From: Anolis sagrei
Lineage: Eukaryota; Chordata; Lepidosauria; Squamata; Anolidae
Assembly (NCBI RefSeq): GCF_037176765.1
Contig: NC_090024.1
Span: 246,352,571 to 246,416,570, forward strand
DNA length: 64,000 nt
Direction of reading: 5' to 3'
Shown here: positions 48,539-59,885 of the stretch, in pieces
Layout: each line of letters opens with the position of its first letter
Numbering within the stretch: position 1 is the stretch's first letter
Position numbers and translations under genes: made by a program
Notes under the pieces: generated by a model
Database searches by the model: none
What the model was told of the DNA's origin: nothing
Seen by the model: the letters and a program-made list of their open reading frames with translations, nothing else

Positions 48539-48871
48539 AACCTTTCTAACACTGTGACCCCTAAATATGGTTCCTCATGTTGTGGTGACCCCCAACCATA
48601 AAAATTATTTTCGAGAGTGCAAATCAGGCAAGGCAGGCTTTACACAAGCTCAGGCCTCGCGAGAATGAGCCCTCGCCTGGCCCGCACCCTTTCTGGCCAG
48701 CAAGAGTGTGAGGCAGGTGTGGGCTCCTTCATGCTAGGCCTGGCCTTGTGCAAAGACTTGGGGGGTGGGCCAATGACTTGGGGGCGGGGCCAAAGGAGGC
48801 AGCCTCGCGACCCCTCCAAAATGGCCAAACAACCCCCTTGGGGGTCGCGACCCCCAGGTTGAGAACCACTG
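48539..48871. mobile_element. Short SPIN-like hAT, non-autonomous
   Basis: Ends CACTGGTTCTCAACC and GGTTGAGAACCACTG, 8-bp duplication ACTTAGAC/ACCTAGAC. Only the outer ~75 bp match SPIN. The middle (a GC-rich core around 48650-48800) is a different sequence, so it is an internal-deletion or capture derivative. Confidence 0.85.
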
Positions 48872-48907
48872 ACCTAGACTTACAGGAATGGTAATATGGA
48901 TTACAGG

Positions 48908-50083
48908 AAAGGGCTCTATATTGTCCCCCATGCTGTTTAATATCTACATGAAGCCGCTGGGTGAGATCATCCGGAGTTTCGGGGTGCGGTGTCATCTGTA
49001 CGCAGATGATGTCCAGCTCTGTCACCCCTTCCCACCTGCTACTAAGGAGGCTGTCGAGGTCCTGAACCGGTGCCTGGCCGCTGTAATGGTCTGGATGAGG
49101 GCGAACAAACTGAAATTAAATCCAGACAAGACAGAGGTACTCCTGGTCAGTCGCAAGGCCGAGCAGGGTATAGGGTTACAGCCTGTGCTGGACAGGGTCG
49201 CACTCCCCTTGAAGGCGCAGGTTCGCAGCTTGGGTGTGACCCTGGATTCATCGTTGAGCCTGGATCCCCAGGTTTCAGCGGTGACCAGGGGAGCATTTGC
49301 ACAGCTTAGGCTCGTGCGCCAGCTGCGCCCGTACCTTGGGAAGTCTGACTTGGCCACGGTGGTACACGCTCTGGTCACATCCCGCCTTGACTACTGCAAC
49401 GCTCTCTATGTGGGGCTGCCCTTGAAGACGGCCCGGAAGCTTCAGCTAGTCCAGCGCGCAGCAGCCATGTTACTAACAGGAGCGGGACGCAGGGAGCATA
49501 CAACGCCCTTGTTGTACCAGCTCCACTGGCTGCCGATCTGCTACCGGGCCCAATTTAAGGTGCTGGTGTTATCCTACAAAGCCCTAAACGGTTCCGGCCC
49601 AAAATACCTTTCGGACCGCATCTCGGCCTATGAGCCCACGAGGGCCTTGAGATCGTCTGGGGAGGCCCTTCTCTCGATCCCGCCTGCTTCACAGGCACGT
49701 CTGGCGGGGACGAGAGAGAGGGCCTTCTCGGTGGTGGCCCCCCGGCTGTGGAACACCCTCCCGGTTGACATCAGACAGGCGCCCTCCCTTATGTCTTTCC
49801 GTAAGAGCCTAAAGACATGGCTATTCGAGAAGGCATTCAACTGAGTGCTACATTAACTGGTAATGACAACTGGAACGGAATATGGATTACGAGATTGGTT
49901 ATGATTCTACGATAAGACGGAGCGGATTATTTTAGTGTAATTATTTGATTGTGTATTAGTGATATGTTGGTTTTTTTCGTTATGGCTTTACTGTAAATTG
50001 TCTTTTATATGTTGTACACCACCGTGAGTCGCCCTAGGGCTGAGAACGGTGGTCAACAAATGCAGGAAATAAATAAATAAATA
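48908..50083 (+). mobile_element. L2 LINE, 5'-truncated, open C-terminal frame
   Basis: Starts inside RT motif B (GSILSPMLFNIYMKPLGE) with HLYADDVQL, then an open frame to 49844 and a 3' UTR ending in (AAATA)n. Closely related to the L2 at 44.4 kb. Confidence 0.9.
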
Positions 50084-50298
50084 AATGGTAATCTGGACGA
50101 CGAAACTGGATCACGATTTTAGTCATGAGATGCATTGGGTTGTTATTGTTGTGTCAATATTGTGTATTATGCTTTTATGGTTTTAAATTGTATATTGTTG
50201 ACTGTTGTACCTTTGTTGTAAACCGTGTTGAGTCGCCTGTTAGGCTGAGAAACTGCGGTATACAAGTAAAGTAAATTAATTAATTAATTAATTAATTA
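50084..50298 (+). mobile_element. L2-like 3' UTR fragment
   Basis: GTTGTAAACCGTGTTGAGTC, GCCTGTTAGGCTGAGAAAC and GCGGTATACAAGTAAAG, then (TTAA)n. A second, different L2 subfamily end placed right after the previous one. Confidence 0.7.
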
Positions 50299-50963
50299 AA
50301 AGGCAATTGCAGTGCATCCTCTCCTTTGCTCTTGGCTTTCACATTGGACCACCTGACACACAAGCTGCGAAGGAGACCCTCTTTCCCCTTCCACCCAGTT
50401 GCTCCACTGCCAAAATGGGGCTTTCCACCTTTGATTTGACTGCAAACAAATCAGCCCCGTCACGGCTCATTAAGAGGCTAAATTTAGAAACTTCCCTGCA
50501 ACTGTGGCAAATTTATCTCTCCAGACATGTTGAGGGTATAAACACCAAAACAGGGAAATGTGAGGCATCCACACAGATTTACACACACGCACCATCATAC
50601 TTGTGGGTGGCAAGGCCTGAGGAACTCTTACCTCCATTTTAACCTTCCCTTGTCATCATTGCATAATAGACTGTCTCCCAACCCTGGGATGCTGGGCTGC
50701 TGGGGACAAGTAGCAGGGAATTATACTTTGGGGTGCCTTTTCAGTAACAGCACCCCAAAGTATAATTCCCTCATCAGAGAAGCCAGGCAGTCTCAATTCC
50801 TGGAAGCAATGGATCCTCAGGTATTTGGATTGGCCTTTGGATCTGAAAATGAAGGATGTCATTGTTAGATAGATAATGCACTCTTAGGCACGTATGCATT
50901 GACTGTAACCCTATTATGTTAAACTAGTGGAAATACAGTTCTAATGGACATGTGATCACACAC
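50299..50963. other. Intergenic with one small hairpin
   Basis: No repeat family recognised except a 21-bp-arm inverted repeat at about 50715-50771 (GGGAATTATACTTTGGGGTG against its complement). Confidence 0.5.
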
Positions 50964-51212
50964 CTAGAATCATAGAATCAAAGAGTTGGAAGAGACCTCA
51001 TGGGCCATCCAGCCCAACCCCATTTTGCCAAGAAGCAGGAATATTGCATTCAAATCACCCCTGACAGATGGCCATCCAGCCTCTGTTTAAAAGCTTCCAA
51101 AGAAGGAGCCTCCACCACACTCTGGGGCAGAGAGTTCCACTGCTGAACGGCTCTCACAGTCAGGAAGTTCTTCCTCATGTTCAGATGGAATCTCCTCTCT
51201 TGTAGTTTGAAG
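50964..51212 (-). mobile_element. CR1 LINE 3' fragment
   Basis: CCTAGAATCATAGAATCAAA to CTCTTGTAGTTTGAAGC. Confidence 0.88.
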
Positions 51213-51279
51213 CATTACTGAAGCATTAAGTGGGTGATCATGTGGAACTTAAGAAACATTCTAAAGAAGCTTACTTACT

Positions 51280-51840
51280 TACTTAGGCGATCCCTTGTTG
51301 TCCAAATAAGATTGTCCCCCAAGTTCGGTGTTCTGGCAGTGGGTCCGTAGGTGACTGTGGAGCCCTATTCTTGACCTGCAGGTTCTCCCACTATGAGGGC
51401 ATCGGTTTTCAGGTGGAAGGCAGTCCCGGTCGGGTTGGCTTGATGCACCTTCCTCTTGGCACGTTTCTCCCTTTTGCCCTCCACTCGTGCCTCTTCAAAT
51501 TCTTCAGCACTGCTGGTCACAGCTGACCTCCAGCTGGAGCGCTCAAGGGCCAGGGCTTCCCAGTTCTCCATGTCTATGCCAGAGTCTTTAAGCCCATCTT
51601 TCAATCTCTTTTCCTGCCCGCCAACATTCCATTTTCTGTTCTTGAGTTCTGAGTAGAGAAGCTGCTTTGGGAGGTGGTGGTCAGGCATTCTGACAGCATG
51701 GCCGGTCCAGAGGAGTTGATGGTGGAGGAGCATTGCTTCAATGTTGGTGGTCTTTGCTTCTTCCAGCACACCGACATTTATCCACCTGTCTTCCCAAGAG
51801 ATTTGCAGGATTTTATGGAGGCAATGCATCATTCACTTTT
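51280..51840 (-). mobile_element. RTE-like LINE C-terminal fragment
   Basis: The minus strand encodes HKILQISWEDRWINVGVLEE, LLHHQLLWTGHAVRMPDHHL, PKQLLYSELKN and a KREKRAK tail, the usual end of a non-LTR retrotransposon protein (RTE-like). About 155 codons are open. Confidence 0.65.
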
Positions 51841-51855
51841 GTGCTGGGTGGATGA

Positions 51856-51872
51856 TGATGATTATTATTATT

Positions 51873-51911
<39 letters not shown>
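51856..51911 (+). repeat. (ATT/GTT)n microsatellite
   Basis: ATT units passing into GTT units. The LTR insertion begins at its end and (TTA)n resumes on the other side. Confidence 0.9.
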
Positions 51912-51912
<1 letters not shown>

Positions 51913-53257
51913 GTGCTGGTACGGCTGTACCAGGAGCTTCAAACTCCCTTTCGGTCTTTGAGCGTTTGCATGTGCTTGTTCTAGCCATGCATTTTGCAGT
52001 TGGTTGGTTCCTGCCAGGCTGCAGTCATGGGGCTAGCCACCTGTCTATCCTCATTAAGTTTTAGTTCCGCTTTACAGCACAACCCTTGTTGGGGTTGGAG
52101 AAACGGACCTACAACCTTCGTGGGAAAAGTCCTAAGGACTCCAGCTGGAAATTCTTCAGAGCCTTGATTGGTAGGTCTACTTGAGTACCCAAGAAGCAAT
52201 TTGGAGCCGGGAGTAGGGCCCACACCAGCAAAGCCTAGAAAGCAGATTGCCCAGGTAGGGGTCAAAAAGGGTTTTCCTCGTAAAGGAAAGAAATAGTTCT
52301 CCAAGCAAGTTGCCTGTCCATTGCAGACAAGTTAAGAAGCATTTGTTTGATTTGTTGAAGATCTAAGATTGTTTGTTGAAGACCTAAGCCAGTGTTTCTC
52401 AACCTCGGGGTCGGGACCCCTCAGTGGGTCGTGAAGGCGTGTCAGAGAGGTCGCCAAAGACCATCAGAAAACACAGTATTTTCTGATGGTCATGGGGATT
52501 CCATGTGGGAAGTTTGAGCCAATTCTATCATTGGTGGAGTTCAGAATGTTCTTTGATTGTAATGAACGATAAATCCCAGCAACTACAACTCTCAAAAGTA
52601 AAGGTCTATTTTCCCCAGGCTCCACCAATGTTAACATTTGCACATATTGAGTATTTGTGCCAAGTTTGGTCCAGATCCACCATTGCGTGAGTCCACAGTG
52701 CACTCTGGATATAGGTGAACTACAACTCCCAAACTCAAGATTAATATCCACCAAACCCTTCCAGTGTTTTCTGTTGGTCATGGGAGTTCTGTGTGGCAAA
52801 TTAGGTTCAAATCAATTGCTGGTGGAGTTCAGAATGCTCTTTGATTATAGGTGAACTATAAATCCCAGCAACTACAACTCCCAAATTACAAAATCAATCC
52901 TCCCCCAACCCTACTAGCATTTACATGTGGGTGCATTGGGTATTTGTGAATGAAAATACATTTTGCATATCTAATATTTACATTATGATTTATAACAGTA
53001 GTAAAATGATAGCAACAAAAACAATGTTATGGTTGGGGGTTACCATAACATGAGGGACTGTATTAAGGGGTCACGGCATTAGGAAGGTTGAGAACCACTG
53101 ACTTAAGCAATAATAAATAAAAAACTTTTAAGCTTCTAAAGACTTTGTATAGGAATACCCCTAGGGCCTCTCATCCGAGGCACCCCGGCTTCCCGCTGGG
53201 CACAAAGAGCACGTCCTGTTTAAAAGCCAATTGCTATAGGCCATGCACACGACAGCA

Positions 53258-53259
<2 letters not shown>
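51912..53259 (+). mobile_element. Solo LTR of an LTR retroelement, with a hAT insertion (fossil)
   Basis: Ends TGTGCTGG...CAGCACA, related along its length to the LTR at 9035-10081. No internal region. It sits in a TTR microsatellite, so its target duplication (TTGTT/TTATT) is uncertain. A SPIN-like hAT at 52390-53100 is younger than it. Confidence 0.75.
52390..53100 (-). mobile_element. SPIN-like hAT transposon, non-autonomous
   Basis: Ends CAGTGTTTCTCAACC and GGTTGAGAACCACTG, 8-bp duplication ACCTAAGC/ACTTAAGC. Interior in reverse orientation to the copy at 37028. No transposase frame. Confidence 0.85.

Positions 53260-53300
<41 letters not shown>
53260..53300 (+). repeat. (TTA)n microsatellite
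   Basis: About 14 TTA units after the LTR. Confidence 0.95.
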
Positions 53301-53302
<2 letters not shown>

Positions 53303-53304
53303 TC

Positions 53305-53413
53305 AACTGTGGAATATGCTAGAGGTTTTCAAGCAGAAGCTGTATGGGGATGGCCTTCAAGACAGGTTGGACTAGATGGCCTTTGGGGGACCCTTCCAAC
53401 TCTAGGATGCTAA
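53305..53413 (+). mobile_element. Old CR1 tail
   Basis: GAGGTTTTCAAGCAGAAGCT to CCTTCCAACTCTAGGATGC, diverged. Confidence 0.65.
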
Positions 53414-53473
53414 AAGTATGTGCTGGAATGGCAGGTACTGCTACAATGTAGGCAATAAAACCCAACCAACTAT

Positions 53474-53722
53474 CAAACTACAAGAAAGGAGATTCCATCT
53501 GAACATGAGGAAGAACTTCCTGACTGTGAGAGCTGTTCAGCAGTGGAACTCTCTGCCCCAGAGTGTGGTGGAGGCTCCTTCTTTGGAGGCTTTTAAACAG
53601 AGGCTGGATGGCCAACTGTCAGGGGTGATTTGAATGTAATATTCCTGCTTCTTGGCAGAATGGGGTTGGACTGGATGGCCCAGGAGGTCTCTTCCAACTC
53701 TAGGATTCTAGGATTTTATGAG
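53474..53722 (+). mobile_element. CR1 LINE 3' fragment
   Basis: CAAACTACAAGAAAGGAGAT to AGGATTCTAGGATTTTATG. Confidence 0.88.
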
Positions 53723-54219
53723 GCTCTAAAGGTGCCTTTGTGTGCTTGCTTACTCCTTTTGCAGGTGAACTCACCTCCTCTTCCTCCTCCTTTGAAACTG
53801 ATTACATTTGGTTTCCTCTCTGGTTCTTTCACAGGTTACTCACTCTTTACTCCTCTTTTGTTCCCCTTCTGTTTTTGCAAAGGCACACCTTTTTGCGTAG
53901 TGTGCACAGAGAGGGAGAGTGAAAGAGCGAAAGGAAGATATATATACATATTCAACAAAATAAAGAGTGCCTTGTTGACATAACTGAGTCCTTCACTTTG
54001 AATGCCCAGGTCGGGTCCCCTTGACCATCCACTCCCCACTCCCCCACCTTGGACAGGCCTGGAACTCCGCCATACATTATATAAATCTCACAAAGTAACT
54101 TGGACACAAACAACAAAACTCAGGTGGCCATGCCAAGTGACTTTGTTTGGGAGCAGGCAACATCAGCAGGACCCATGGCATGGCTCTTGCAACCTGGAAG
54201 CAACAGTTTAGACAGTTGG
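53723..54219. other. Intergenic, nothing recognised
   Basis: AATAAAGAG near 53958. No exon or repeat family supported. Confidence 0.4.
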
Positions 54220-55765
54220 GTTGTTGTAGGTTTTTTCGGGCTATATGGCCATGTTCTAGAGGCATTCTCTCCTGACGTTTTGCCTGCATCTATGGCAAGC
54301 ATCCTCAGAAGTAGTGAGGTCTGTTGGAACTAGGAAAAAGGGTTTATATATCTGTGGAATGACCAGGGTGAGACAAAGGACTCTTGTCTGCTGGAGCTAG
54401 GTGTGAATGTTTCAACTGGCCACCTTGATTAGCATTTGATTGCCTGGCAGTGCCTGGAGCAATCCTTTGTTGAGAGGTGATTAGATGTCCTTGTTCGTTT
54501 CCTCTCTGTTGTTTTGCTGTTCTAATTTTGGAGTTTTTTAATACTGGTAGCCAGATTTTGTTCATTTTCATGGTTTCTTCCTTTCTGTTGAAATTGTCCA
54601 CATGCTTGTGGATTTCAATGGCTTCTCTGTGTAGTCTGACATGGTGGTTGTGAGAGTGGTCCAGCATTTTTGTGTTCCCAAATAATATGCCGTGTCCAGG
54701 TTGGTTCCTCAGGTGCTCTGCTATGGCTGACTTCTCTGTTTGAAGGAGTCTGCAGTGCCTTTCATGTTCCTTGATTCGTGTCTGGGCAATGCTGCTGTGT
54801 TTGGTGGTCCCTCTGGAGACTTCTGGTCCACAGCTGCATGGTACACGGTAGACTCCTGCAGAAGCGAGAGGATCCCTCTTGTCCTTTGCTGAACCAGGCA
54901 TTTGTTGTATTTTCTTGGTGGGTCTATAGATAGTTTGTATGTTGTGGCGACTTTTGGTTCTTGCCATACATAAAGGGAACCACTGACCGCAGAGGGAAGC
55001 TGATGAGGAAACACAACCTACAAACAATCTACAGACCCACCAAGAAAATCCAACAAATGCTCCATTCAGCAAAGGACAAGAGGGATTCTCTCGCTTCTGT
55101 GGGAGTCTACCGGATACCATGCAGCTGTGGACAAGTCTACATTGGGACCACCAAACGCAGCAGCATTGCCCAGACACGCATCAAGGGACATGAAAGGCAC
55201 TGCAGACTCCTTCAACCAGAGAAATCGTCCACAGCAGAGCACCTGATGAACCAACCTGGACACAGCATATTATTTGAGAACACAGAAATGCTGGACCACT
55301 CTCACAACCACCATGTCAGGCTACACAGAGAAGCCATTGAAATCCACAAGAAGCATGTGGACAACTTCAACAGAAAGGAGAAAGCCATGAAGATGAACGA
55401 AATCTGGCTACCAGTATTAAAGAAAACTCTAAAATTAAAACAGCAGAGGGAAAACAGGGACATCTAATCACCTCTCAACAAAAGATTGCTCCAGGCACTG
55501 CCAGGCTATCAAATGCTAATCAAGGTGGCCAGTTGAAACATTCACACCTAGCTCCAGCAGACAAGAGTCCTTTGTCCCACCCTGGTCTTTTCACAGATAT
55601 ATAAACCCATTTTTCTAGTCCCAACAGACCTCACTGCCTCTGAGGATGCTTGCCATAGATGCAGGTGAAACATCAGGAGAAAATGCCTCTAGACCATGGC
55701 CATATAGCCCAAAAAACCCTACAACAACCCAGTGATTCTGGCCATGAAAGCCTTCGACAATATAG
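54220..55765. mobile_element. Head-to-head PLE dimer
   Basis: Two 3' PLE parts in inverted orientation meet near 54958. The left half reads on the minus strand and keeps [10 protein letters not shown]-type endonuclease sequence with an indel. The right half reads on the plus strand from about 54965 ([35 protein letters not shown]) to a stop near 55467. Terminal repeats with hammerhead-like motifs close both ends (54271-54311 minus, 55637-55677 plus). No clear target duplication was found. Confidence 0.88.
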
Positions 55766-55846
55766 TCAAACAGTCACCGGTTTAAGTCATCATCCTAAAA
55801 GCAGTCTACCAAGTCAATTAAAACCATCGCTTTGCCAGCAGGTGAG

Positions 55847-56330
55847 CCTAGTCCTCAAAGGCCTGATCCCATAGCCAGGATTTTCCTTGTTTCTGAAAGG
55901 TCAGGAGGGATGGAGCAGATCTAATTTCACTTGGGAGGGAGTTCCACAGCTGAGGGGCCACCACAGAAAAGGCCCCATCTCTTGTCCCCATCAAACGCAA
56001 TTGAGATGATGGGGGGACAACGAGCCGGGCTTCCCCGGATGAACTTAGAGTCCTAGGTGGATTGCAGTGGGAGATACATTTGGACAAGTAAACTGGGCCA
56101 GAAGCATTCATCGTTTTATAGGCCAAAACCAGCACTTTGAATTGTGCCTGGAAGCTAATAGGTAGCCAGTGGAGCTGGCGTAGCAAGGGCATAGTGTGCT
56201 CCCTGTACCCCGCTCTTGTGAGCAACCTGGCTGCCGAGTATTGGACTAGCTGGAGCTTCTGGGCAGTCTTCAGAGGCAGCCCCATGTAGAGTGTGTTGCA
56301 GTAGTCTATTTGGGATGCACCACTTTCTAT
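55847..56330 (-). mobile_element. L2 LINE C-terminal fragment
   Basis: The minus strand encodes DYCNTLYMGLPLKTAQKLQL, HWLPISFQAQFKVLVLAYKT and AFSVVAPQLWNSLPSEIRSA. One open frame, a different and older subfamily than the 44-kb L2. Confidence 0.8.
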
Positions 56331-56426
56331 TTCCCTAACAACAGATCTTGCTGAAACATTCCCATCATCAGGAGGAACACTTTTGTTTTCCTCCACAGAA
56401 GTAACACATAGAAAAGTAAAAACCTC

Positions 56427-56732
56427 GGACTCCACCAAAAAGTCCCCCTCCTCATCCTTAGAGATTTCAGAGGCCTCAACAGCACTCAAGAAAAAAGGAG
56501 TTGCAATAACTGGCACCACGTCAATGGTGTGACGAATCCATTCCAGACTTTAGTCTGAACTCTCCAAGGTCCTGAAACTTAGACTCCACCAAAAATCCCC
56601 CTTCTCATCCTTAGAAACTTCAGAGGCCTCAACAGCACTCAAGAAAAAAGGAGTTGCAATAACTGACACCAAGTCAATGGGGTGACGAATCCATTCCAGA
56701 CTTTAGTCTGAACTCTCCAAGGTCCTGAAACT
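56427..56732. repeat. Two tandem ~154-bp copies
   Basis: GACTCCACCAAAAA...CCAAGGTCCTGAAACT occurs at 56428 and again at 56582 with about ten differences. The unit may come from an internal region of an old retroelement. The family is unknown. Confidence 0.85.
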
Positions 56733-58134
56733 CCTCCTGCAATATTTTGCCCCGAAGCAGTATACTTTGCTTTTAAAAAATCATGCTCTTCTTTTTCCTC
56801 AGTGAAAGTCCTAAAATGCAGAAAGAAAACCCACTCTTGCCAAAGGGAGGGAGCAATGAAAAATTGGCCAACTTTCACCTGATCTCACTCTTTGGGAATT
56901 GTTTGCATATGACCAAACTTTTACATAAAATAACGATTGAAATGATGCTTTGTCAGATAGTGCGCTTTTGGTGCACTGCCAGTTTCCTTATTTAACATTT
57001 TATTTACACTCCTTCCTTCTTGATATTCACAAAAGCCTGAAGTTTCTCATTTTATTTCTCGCTTCTTTTTGAGGCATTTTCCTGAGCAGAGAAAGTACAA
57101 GTTAACTGATTCCTCCATGAGATTGAACCCCAAGGACAAAGCAAAGAAATAGCTTTTGCCTCAAAATCCAGAATCCTGTGGAAACACACTTATATGGGAT
57201 GACCTCCAGCTCTCATTCTCAAAAGGACTCTTTTAGCTTGACAAAAAGCTTCCAGGATCTTGTAAGCAATTTGGGAAACCTCTGTGGGAATGGTGTTGAT
57301 GGACAGAGTGGGTGGGAGGCATAATCCACAGGCTTTTGGGATCCAAAAGCTATGAATCCAGACCCTTTAAGCCTGGATCGCTCCTATTGTTGCACTCCAG
57401 GTCAGGAAAGAGCCCTCTGACTTTAAAACCCACCACATGAAGAGTGAAGAACAAATCTTCTTTCATTAAAACTTAGTAAAATGCCAGAAGAAATAAATGC
57501 TTGTAAGAAAATAAGATAGTTCCTAAAAGTAATAAGTCCATAAAAGGCAGTAACCCAAAGCAATGTCCACACAAGATATAAAAGCAATCCAAGACAGTGT
57601 TTATCCAGACAGGAATCAACCGAAAGCAAAGACAATCCAAAAGGCTAAAACAAACTCCAGTAGAACAAGACTTCTCGAACAGGATTTCCATGGCTCATGA
57701 ACTTGATTTCCAAACGATGCCTGATCTAACAGGTTTCCCCTTGTGGCAAACTTTATATCCCAAAACTCAGAAATTGGTTTCGCTTCCCTCCACATTTTCC
57801 CCACATTTTCGCCTTTCAGAGCGATGTAAACACTGAGTTTGCTGTCGATCCTGGCTAATCTCCAGCTGCCAATTCTTCAGCTCCCTATCTGGCTGCTCAT
57901 TAAAAATTCCCAGGTGTCAGATTGTTTTCCAAACCCAAATCTTGAGAGTTCACATTGCTAGGCCCAGCAGGAATATTCTCCTGAGAAACTGCCCTTTGCA
58001 CTGGAGCCTCTCTGTCATTGTCTGCCTGAAAATCATTGACCAAACTATCTCCATCTTGTGCCTCAGCCTCAGCACTGTCATTTCCCTCATCATTTCCCAC
58101 ATCAGGATCCTGAAACACAAATACAGGCTGATTC
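56733..58134. other. Unassigned, possibly old retroelement remains
   Basis: On the minus strand near 57900-58120 an acidic stretch (DPDVGNDEGNDSAEAEAQDG) stays open and looks retroelement-like, but no family can be named. The rest shows nothing firm. Confidence 0.3.
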
Positions 58135-58243
58135 CCCTGGCCATCTGTCAGGGCTGCTTTCAATGCAATATTCCTGCTTCCTGGCAAGGGGTTGGACTGG
58201 ATGGCCCATGAGGTCTCTTCCAACTCTATGATTCTACGATTCC
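58135..58243 (+). mobile_element. CR1 tail fragment
   Basis: CCATCTGTCAGGGCTGCTTT to ATGATTCTACGATTC, about 110 bp. Confidence 0.8.
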
Positions 58244-58384
58244 CAACACCTATCTTATTATGTTCTTCAATGCTGAGCTATGAACCAAATTCCAATGGAA
58301 AGACACCCATAAAATGGGCCAGGATCCAATTAGTGTCTTCCACCATTTGTTTCCCTAGGGATGCTTCTTCGTGGACCTTCATTT

Positions 58385-59065
58385 CCAGAATATTTAGTCT
58401 TTCAGTTGCCCTCGTCTGGATACTTTCCATCTTAGAGTCCTAAAGTAGAAATAGATCCCATAGACCATCCAGACCAACCCCATTTTTTTCAGAAAAGAAA
58501 ACACAATCCAAGCTCTCTCAACAGATGGCCATCCACCCTTTGCTTAGAAAGCTCCATAGAAGGAGGAACCATGCTCTGAGGCAGATATTCTACTCTCAAA
58601 CTTCAGGATTTCTGCCTAATACTTAAGTGAGATCACTTCTCTTGAAATATGAATCTATAGGTTCTTGTCCTCATCACCAGAGCAGCAGAAAACAAGTCAT
58701 AGAATCACTGAATTGGAAGAGACCTCATGGGCCATCCAGTCCAACCCTAACGCTAACCATAACCCTAACCCTAACCCTAACCATAACCATAACCATAACC
58801 ATAACCATAACCATAACCATAACCATAACCATAACCATAACCCTACCAAAAAGCAGGAATTGCATTCAAAGTCCATTCTGCTTGCCATCTTCTGCTTGGC
58901 ATCTCTTCAGGTATTTAAACATGGCCCTTCTCCATCTTCTCCTCTGTAAGGTAAATGTAATCAAGTTCTGAAAGCATTTCACATTAAGCTTGGATTCGAG
59001 GCTTCAGCCACCCTTCTCTGGACACGTTCTGGTTTTGTCAATGTCTCTTTTGACAATTGGTACCA
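58385..59065 (-). mobile_element. Old CR1 copies with an internal telomere-like array
   Basis: Three diverged minus-strand CR1 stretches: 58385-58440, 58445-58695, and 58697-59065, which starts CATAGAATCACTGAATTGG. The last contains the CCCTAA/CCATAA array at the place where CR1 normally reads CCCCATTCTGCC. Confidence 0.65.
58745..58845. repeat. Interstitial telomere-like repeat (CCCTAA/CCATAA)n
   Basis: Sixteen hexamers: four CCCTAA (the vertebrate telomere repeat), one CGCTAA and eleven CCATAA, ten of them in a row, followed by CCCTA. It lies inside a CR1 copy. Confidence 0.93.
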
Positions 59066-59516
59066 AGCGAACATGAGTGCATGGTTGGCTCCATGCTGAA
59101 GGACCTGCGGAAGGATGGCATCGCAGGACCTTAAGAGATTCCAAAAAGGGGTCATGGCTCATCTCTGGTGAACCATGATGATCTGTCTCAAACCAAGATG
59201 GATGCTGAGTTAAAACTCAGTAGAAAGTATCCAACCATTTTGGTCACTAGTTCACTGTTGACCTCAAGGATGGACAGCTGGGAGACATGGTTTGGGAAAG
59301 AAGAATGGGTTCTTATATGATCCACAGCAACCAAATGAAAACTGAGAGAACAGATTAAAAGGTTATGAAGCAACATTGGAAACCTTGTTTACACCTTATG
59401 TTTCTACTACAGAAGGATGTTCATAGGTGAGTATCATATATGGATGTGCATTGTGCTTGGTTCTGGATGGGCATTTGGTTCTGCATCCAGTTGCATATTT
59501 GCTACCTTGCTTTAGT
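59066..59516. other. Intergenic, nothing recognised
   Basis: No feature supported. Confidence 0.4.
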
Positions 59517-59519
59517 GGT

Positions 59520-59745
59520 CACACCATGGAAAGAGGTCCCACCTAAATATTAGGAAGAACTTCCTGAAGGTTAGAGCTGTTTGACAGCTGCTGCCTTGGA
59601 GTGCGGTGGAGTCTCCATCTCTGGAGGTTTTTCAACCAGGTTGTATAGCCATACATCATGAGGGCTTGGATTGTATCTTCCTGTATGGCCGAAAGGGATT
59701 TGACTAGCTGACCCTTTGGAGGTCCCATCCAACTCTAGTGGAATA
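59520..59745 (+). mobile_element. Old CR1 3' fragment
   Basis: ACCTAAATATTAGGAAGAAC to GGTCCCATCCAACTCTAG, diverged. Confidence 0.65.
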
Positions 59746-59789
59746 TAAAGTGACTGAAAATCCAGTTTGAAACTGATGCTAGATGGCCA

Positions 59790-59885
59790 TCATAGAACCA
59801 AACTTGGCACACAGAACTCCCACGACCAACAGAAAATATTGGAAGGGTTTGGTGGGCATGGACCTTGAGTTTTGGAGTTGTAGTT
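59790..59885. mobile_element. SPIN-like hAT internal fragment
   Basis: ACCAAACTTGGCACACAGAA to TTTGGAGTTGTAGTTC matches the interior of the copies at 37 and 52 kb. No termini. Confidence 0.65.

Noticed and set aside
51856-51911. Trinucleotide repeat as a CRISPR-like or regulatory array
   Set aside because: Simple microsatellite. No spacers, and this is a vertebrate genome.
58697-58949. Frames with repeated NHNHN or LWLWL
   Set aside because: Translation of the CCATAA array inside a CR1.
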